A stretch of DNA of 64,000 nucleotides from JAGOUU01 sp964609155 (GTDB lineage Bacteria > Pseudomonadota > Gammaproteobacteria > JAGOUU01), in NCBI GenBank assembly GCA_964609155.1, contig CAZSRF010000005.1:1-64000 (forward strand), written 5' to 3'. The position numbers and the translations under genes are program-made. This document shows, piece after piece, positions 59,971 through 64,000 of this stretch. The notes under the pieces were generated by a model. The model made no database searches, was not told the DNA's origin, and worked only from the letters and a program-made list of their open reading frames with translations. Each line of letters opens with the position of its first letter. Positions within the stretch are counted from its first letter, which is position 1.

Positions 59971-62460
59971 TTACTCTCTTAACTGCCCAAAAAGATTTTT
60001 TGTTATCGAGTCAACTATTTTTTTCATCATTGCTACAATCTCTTCATCAACAAGAGTCTTATTTTGATGCTGAAACACCATGCTAAATGCGATATTTTTA
60101 TAGCCTTGTGGAATTCCTTCCCCTTGGTATACATCAAAAATCTCTAAAGACTTTAATAAATCTCCAGCCACATTTTTAACTATATCAAATAATTGCTGAA
60201 CTTTTATATCTAATTTGAATAAAAAAGCCAGATCCCGTTTAATCATAGGCATCTTAGAAATGTCCCTGTAGTAAGTATAGCTGGGTACTTTTAACTGTTC
60301 CAAACTTAATTCAAATAAAATTACTGATTCATTGATATTAGTTCTTTTACTAATTTGAGGATGTATTTTGCCTACCCAACCTATTACTTTGTTCTTATGA
60401 GTAATAAACGCCGTTTGTCCAGGGTGCATAGCCACACTGGCTCTTGTAGTAACATTATTTTCTCTCTGAAGAAAAGCTTGGCCATCATCAAAAGCTATGA
60501 AATTAAGATCGTCCACCCCCATCCCAAGCGCATGCAATATTACTTCTAGGTCACCCTTAGCATCATAAAAATCTACCTTCATTGTTTTATCATGCCAATT
60601 TTCACTAGTTCGCGCACCGGCTAAAATTCCAGCCAATTTTAACTCTTCAGATACTGAATTATCAGAGTTTAAATTAAAACATTTTCCTATTTCATATAAT
60701 TTTACCTCATGGGCTTGCCGGCTAAAATTATATTCAGCATTCTTTATTAATCCTGGACAAAGACTTTGTCTTAACTCTGATAATTCACTAGAAATCGGAT
60801 TTACCAGCTTGACCGGCAACCCCTTATGGCTGCCCATATAAAATTCTTCTTGTAACTCATGATCAGTAAAGCTGTAATTGATCGCTTCATGGTAGCCACG
60901 AGAAGATAGGCCATCTCTTATTTTATTTAACAACATATCCATTGGCTGCGCAGTCATTATCTCTAATGCTCGCACTGGAGTAACATTCGGGATGTTATTA
61001 TACCCATAGACTCGCGCCAATTCTTCTAAAAGATCGACTTCAATATTAAGATCAAATCTATGAGAAGGTATTAAGTACTCATAAACAGGATCTGCTGTAT
61101 TCTCAACATTAATTAACTCAAGCCCTAATCTGGACAGTATATTATTTACTTGCTTTGAATCAATTTCAATACCTAATACCCTCTTGATTCGACTATGACG
61201 TAATTTAATATAATGATTCTTAAAATAATCATGTGCAATTTCTTCATGGATATCGCTAATTTTTGTTTGAGGTGTAGCCATTATTTCTAATAATAATTCG
61301 GTAGCACGCTCAATCGCTCTTTTGGTAAGCATTGGATCTACACCACGCTCAAAACGTTGCGCTGAATCAGTAAATAAACCATATTTACGAGCTCGCCCTG
61401 CAATAATTTGTGGTGTAAAAAAAGCGCTTTCTAAGAACACATTCTCGGTCACTTCACTAATTGCTGTGCTTTGCCCCCCCATCACTCCAGCTAAAGCAAT
61501 AGGGTGATCTTTATTAGCAATTACTAGATCTTCTTTTTTTAATGTAATCTCATTGCCATCAATCAATAATAATTTTTCACCTTCTTTAGAATATCTAACC
61601 ATAATTTCACTGATTTCACTGATTTCACTAGAAAGACTGTCTAAATCAAAAGCATGCATAGGTTGCCCAAGTTCTAGCATGACATAATTTGTGATATCAA
61701 CTATAGGATAAATACTTTTAATGCCACTTCGACGTAATTTTTCTTGCATCCATATAGGCGTAGTTGCTTTATTATTTATATTTCTAATAACCCTACCGGC
61801 ATAACGTGGACACGCCGTTGGCTCAGAAATTTTTATTTTTACAGAATTTACAGTATGGTTATTTTCAATTTCTGTGGTATATCCTAAATCAATTTCTATA
61901 TCATTTATTACTGCTATTTCACGGGCAATCCCGCGAAGGCTCAAACAATCACCACGATTAGGAGTTATTGAAATCTCGACTATTTCATCATTTAATTTTA
62001 AATATTCAAATATATCTACATCTAATGGTGTTTCATTTGGCAAAATCCAAATACCATTTTTCAAATCACTTAAACCAAGTTCGCTTCTAGAACACAGCAT
62101 ACCTTGAGATTCCACTCCTCTTAGCTTACTGTTTTTAATTTTAACAGCACCATTTTGCAAACTTGCTCCGTTGGTAGCTAAAGCTACAACAGAGCCTATC
62201 GTCTCTTTTGAGACAGCCGGATCGCCACAAACTATTTGTAAAACTTCATTATTAAATTGCACTTTACAGACTTTTAATTTTTGTGCATCCGGATGCAATT
62301 GAACATCTAAAACTTTTGCTGTAAATACTTTGCTGAATTTTGCAACTGCTGGGGTTATTGATTCTACTTCTAAACCTGCCATCGTCAATTGTTCGGTCAA
62401 TTTTGAATTATCTATAAAGAGACTAATCATTTCTCTTAACCAATTAACACTGAACTTCAT
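59971..62460 (-). CDS. pheT: phenylalanyl-tRNA synthetase beta subunit
   Basis: This 829-residue protein contains the N-terminal tRNA-binding OB domain (FTAKVLDVQLHPDAQKLKVC, residues about 43-150), B3/B4 editing domain (ISITPNRGDCLSLRGIAREI), B5 and catalytic-like core, and the C-terminal anticodon-binding FDX-ACB domain (MPMIKRDLAFLFKL, FDVYQGEGIPQGYKNIAFSM). It is somewhat longer than the 795-residue enteric enzyme. A small in-frame tandem (SEISEISEI near residue 275) comes from three CTGATTTCA-like units at 61608-61636. It forms the alpha2-beta2 enzyme with PheS and follows it directly. Confidence 0.97.
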   Translation of the reverse strand: MKFSVNWLREMISLFIDNSKLTEQLTMAGLEVESITPAVAKFSKVFTAKVLDVQLHPDAQKLKVCKVQFNNEVLQIVCGDPAVSKETIGSVVALATNGASLQNGAVKIKNSKLRGVESQGMLCSRSELGLSDLKNGIWILPNETPLDVDIFEYLKLNDEIVEISITPNRGDCLSLRGIAREIAVINDIEIDLGYTTEIENNHTVNSVKIKISEPTACPRYAGRVIRNINNKATTPIWMQEKLRRSGIKSIYPIVDITNYVMLELGQPMHAFDLDSLSSEISEISEIMVRYSKEGEKLLLIDGNEITLKKEDLVIANKDHPIALAGVMGGQSTAISEVTENVFLESAFFTPQIIAGRARKYGLFTDSAQRFERGVDPMLTKRAIERATELLLEIMATPQTKISDIHEEIAHDYFKNHYIKLRHSRIKRVLGIEIDSKQVNNILSRLGLELINVENTADPVYEYLIPSHRFDLNIEVDLLEELARVYGYNNIPNVTPVRALEIMTAQPMDMLLNKIRDGLSSRGYHEAINYSFTDHELQEEFYMGSHKGLPVKLVNPISSELSELRQSLCPGLIKNAEYNFSRQAHEVKLYEIGKCFNLNSDNSVSEELKLAGILAGARTSENWHDKTMKVDFYDAKGDLEVILHALGMGVDDLNFIAFDDGQAFLQRENNVTTRASVAMHPGQTAFITHKNKVIGWVGKIHPQISKRTNINESVILFELSLEQLKVPSYTYYRDISKMPMIKRDLAFLFKLDIKVQQLFDIVKNVAGDLLKSLEIFDVYQGEGIPQGYKNIAFSMVFQHQNKTLVDEEIVAMMKKIVDSITKNLFGQLRE

Positions 62461-62490
62461 TTTTACTTTCCCTACAATATTTTTTAAATT

Positions 62491-63528
62491 TTATTTAAAT
62501 TGTTTTAAGAAACGAATATCATTTTCATAGTTTAAACGAATATCCGGGATACCATAATACAACATAGCAAATCGCTCAATACCTGCACCAAATGCAAAAC
62601 CAGTAAATTTTTCAGAGTCCACTCCGACTTCTTTCAAAACATTTGGGTGGACCACACCACAACCCATAACTTCTAACCAACCAGTATTTTTACATATTCT
62701 GCAATCTTGTTTTTCACTGCTTTGTTTTTCCTGATCCTGGCATTGAAAACAAGCCATATCCACTTCAGCCGAAGGCTCTGTAAAAGGGAAAAAAGACGGA
62801 CGAAATCTAACTGCAAGATTGCGATTGAAAAACTTTTGTAAAAACTCAACTAATATCCCTTTAAGATCCGCAAAAGTAGTACACTCATCTACCATTAACC
62901 CTTCTATTTGATGAAACATTGGTGTATGCGTTACATCTGAATCACAACGATAAGCTTTGCCTGGAGCTAAAATACGCAATGGCGGTTTCTCATTTTGCAT
63001 TGTTCTTATCTGCACAGGTGAAGTGTGACTGCGTAAAAGCATTTTATTTTCCAAATAGAATGTATCATGCATTGCACGGGCAGGATGATCTTCCGGTGTA
63101 TTTAGCGCTGTAAAATTATAAAACTCTTCTTCCACATCTGGTCCATAGCGCAATGTAAAACCTATGGTCGCGAACAATTCACAAAATCTCTGTATTGTTA
63201 AAGTTATGGGGTGCTTAGAGCCTGATACTATATTTCTACCAGCTAACGTTACATCAATGCTTTCTGAGGCTAAACGTTTAGTGACAACATCTTGTTCTAA
63301 ACTATCTTTACGTTTATTAAGCTCTACCTGGATTTTTTGCTTGGCTATATTAACAATCTCACCAAATTTAGGACGTTCTTCTAAGGGTAGTTGACCAAGA
63401 TTACGCAACAAAGAAGTTAGTTCACCTTTTTTTCCTAAGTAATCAACACGCAATTGCTCTAAGTTTTTTAAATCTGTTTCTAGCTGGATCTTAGCAATGG
63501 CTTGGTTGACGATGCTTTCTACATCCAT
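62491..63528 (-). CDS. pheS: phenylalanyl-tRNA synthetase alpha subunit
   Basis: I use the ATG at 63528 (AGGACC a few bases before) rather than the upstream ATG at 63567, giving 345 residues. It has the N-terminal coiled coil (LKNLEQLRVDYLGKKGELTS), class II motif 2 (MLLRSHTSPVQIRTM, FHQIEGLMVDECTTF), FRPSFFPFTEPSAEVD and motif 3 GFAFGAGIERFAMLYYGIPD. A small zinc-finger-like CQDQEKQ/CRICKNTGW pair is an insert seen in some bacterial PheS. The alpha subunit makes Phe-AMP and charges tRNA-Phe. A strong terminator lies between rplT and pheS. Confidence 0.97.
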   Translation of the reverse strand: MDVESIVNQAIAKIQLETDLKNLEQLRVDYLGKKGELTSLLRNLGQLPLEERPKFGEIVNIAKQKIQVELNKRKDSLEQDVVTKRLASESIDVTLAGRNIVSGSKHPITLTIQRFCELFATIGFTLRYGPDVEEEFYNFTALNTPEDHPARAMHDTFYLENKMLLRSHTSPVQIRTMQNEKPPLRILAPGKAYRCDSDVTHTPMFHQIEGLMVDECTTFADLKGILVEFLQKFFNRNLAVRFRPSFFPFTEPSAEVDMACFQCQDQEKQSSEKQDCRICKNTGWLEVMGCGVVHPNVLKEVGVDSEKFTGFAFGAGIERFAMLYYGIPDIRLNYENDIRFLKQFK

Positions 63529-63584
63529 AATAGGTCCTATTTTATAACGATATAATGCTAATCTCATAAATTAATCGTCATATT

Positions 63585-63642
63585 GTCATCTCGCACTTGA
63601 TGCGAGATCTAGTAATAGATACCAGCTCAAAGCCGGTATGAC
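63585..63642. repeat. dispersed palindromic repeat, copy 2 (opposite orientation)
   Basis: The reverse strand reads GTCATACCGGC, then GGTATC, GATCTCGC and GCGAGATGAC, the same two-stem layout as 18320-18395. It lies just upstream of pheS and downstream of rplT. Confidence 0.75.
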
Positions 63643-63683
63643 ATACCAACGATTAATTAATAATATTGGTACAAACTTACACA

Positions 63684-63715
63684 AAAAAGGGGAAACTATA
63701 ACGTTTCCCCTTTTT
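63684..63715 (-). terminator. strong intrinsic terminator between rplT and pheS
   Basis: AAAAAGGGGAAAC and GTTTCCCCTTTTT form perfect 13-base arms around a 6-base loop. On the minus strand this gives a GC-containing stem with A and T runs on either side, the classical bidirectional terminator. It follows the rplT stop by 68 bases and should separate rplT from pheS-pheT, or act as an attenuator upstream of them. Confidence 0.85.
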
Positions 63716-63783
63716 GCTATTTATTTTTAATAATTTTATCTACAAATCGCAGAATAGTCTGCACTATCTGCCTTATATTTTTA

Positions 63784-64000
63784 TTACTGTAAGCTAGCCT
63801 TCGCTTGTTCAACTAATTTACCAAAAGCAACTTTATCAAATACTGCTATATCAGCTAGTACTTTTCTATCAACCGTTACAGATGCTTTATTTAAGCCATC
63901 CATAAATTTGCTGTAAGACAAACCATGTTCACGAGCAGCGGCATTTATTCTTACTATCCATAATGCTCTAAACTGACGCTTTTTCTGCTTACGATCTCTA
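63784..64000 (-). CDS. rplT: 50S ribosomal protein L20, C-terminal part cut by the window edge
   Basis: The minus-strand frame from the window edge encodes RDRKQKKRQFRALWIVRINA, then AAREHGLSYSKFMDGL and ends VEQAKASLQ with TAA at 63786-63784. This is the C-terminal about 70 residues of L20, which binds 23S rRNA and, in many bacteria, represses the infC-rpmI-rplT mRNA. The N-terminus lies outside the window. The rplT-pheS-pheT-ihfA order is the standard gammaproteobacterial one. Confidence 0.95.
   Translation of the reverse strand, partial: RDRKQKKRQFRALWIVRINAAAREHGLSYSKFMDGLNKASVTVDRKVLADIAVFDKVAFGKLVEQAKASLQ

Overview
The window looks like chromosome of an AT-rich gammaproteobacterium, most plausibly a host-associated or intracellular member of the Legionellales/Coxiellales type. 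The reasons are a conserved gammaproteobacterial core (ndk, iscA, iscU-like, iscS, trmJ; ssb beside uvrA; parC-parE; yhcB-degQ; MerR-ihfA-pheT-pheS-rplT), several eukaryote-like or effector-like proteins, and dispersed palindromic repeats. The lineage is an inference from gene order and protein style; no rRNA or tRNA gene is visible.

1-11.6 kb is an accessory island. Two convergent groups of modification-type genes (GNAT acetyltransferases, SAM methyltransferases, aminoglycoside-phosphotransferase-like and protein-kinase-like enzymes) meet at the scar of a large serine recombinase (2.7-3.3 kb). The minus-strand group is one seven-gene chain of overlapping or touching reading frames led by an AbiEi/AbiEii type IV toxin-antitoxin pair. 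Palindromic operator-like elements lie immediately upstream of the antitoxin, and diverged copies recur beyond a small P-loop kinase and a Fic protein. A broken APH N-terminus overlaps the fic stop codon.

11.8-18 kb holds a four-gene envelope or secreted operon (BON protein, Lys-rich protein, small zinc-finger protein, Cys-rich repeat protein), a voltage-gated-channel-like protein with an unusual filter, an entericidin-like lipoprotein too short to be listed as a long ORF, the protease HtpX, a FUSC-like membrane protein and a small coiled-coil protein.

18-18.7 kb is a wrecked insertion-sequence region: a 118-bp inverted repeat, a C-terminal IS5-type transposase fragment and palindromic repeats. 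A 1001-residue Ala-rich coiled-coil protein follows.

22-32.8 kb is core: ndk, the Fe-S genes (with an IscU-like protein lacking all three usual Cys ligands), trmJ, brnQ-like, ssb, an MFS transporter, uvrA and ahcY. 33-35.5 kb has a predicted outer-membrane protein, a secreted protein gene broken by an in-frame TAG, and an orphan. 35.5-52.5 kb carries parC, parE, xseA, an FCP1-type phosphatase-like protein, an oxidoreductase pair, an SbmA/YddA-like ABC exporter, dapB, a TolC-like lipoprotein, a hydrolase, yhcB and degQ.

52.7-59 kb encodes one 2123-residue protein combining a leucine-rich-like N-terminal region, a transglutaminase-like Cys-His-Asp core and two canonical plus probably degenerate AAA+ modules. 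The window closes with a MerR-like regulator, ihfA, pheT, pheS, a strong terminator and a partial rplT.

Best candidates for something undescribed: the AbiE-headed modification-enzyme operon, the giant transglutaminase/AAA+ protein, and the Cys-less IscU-like scaffold.
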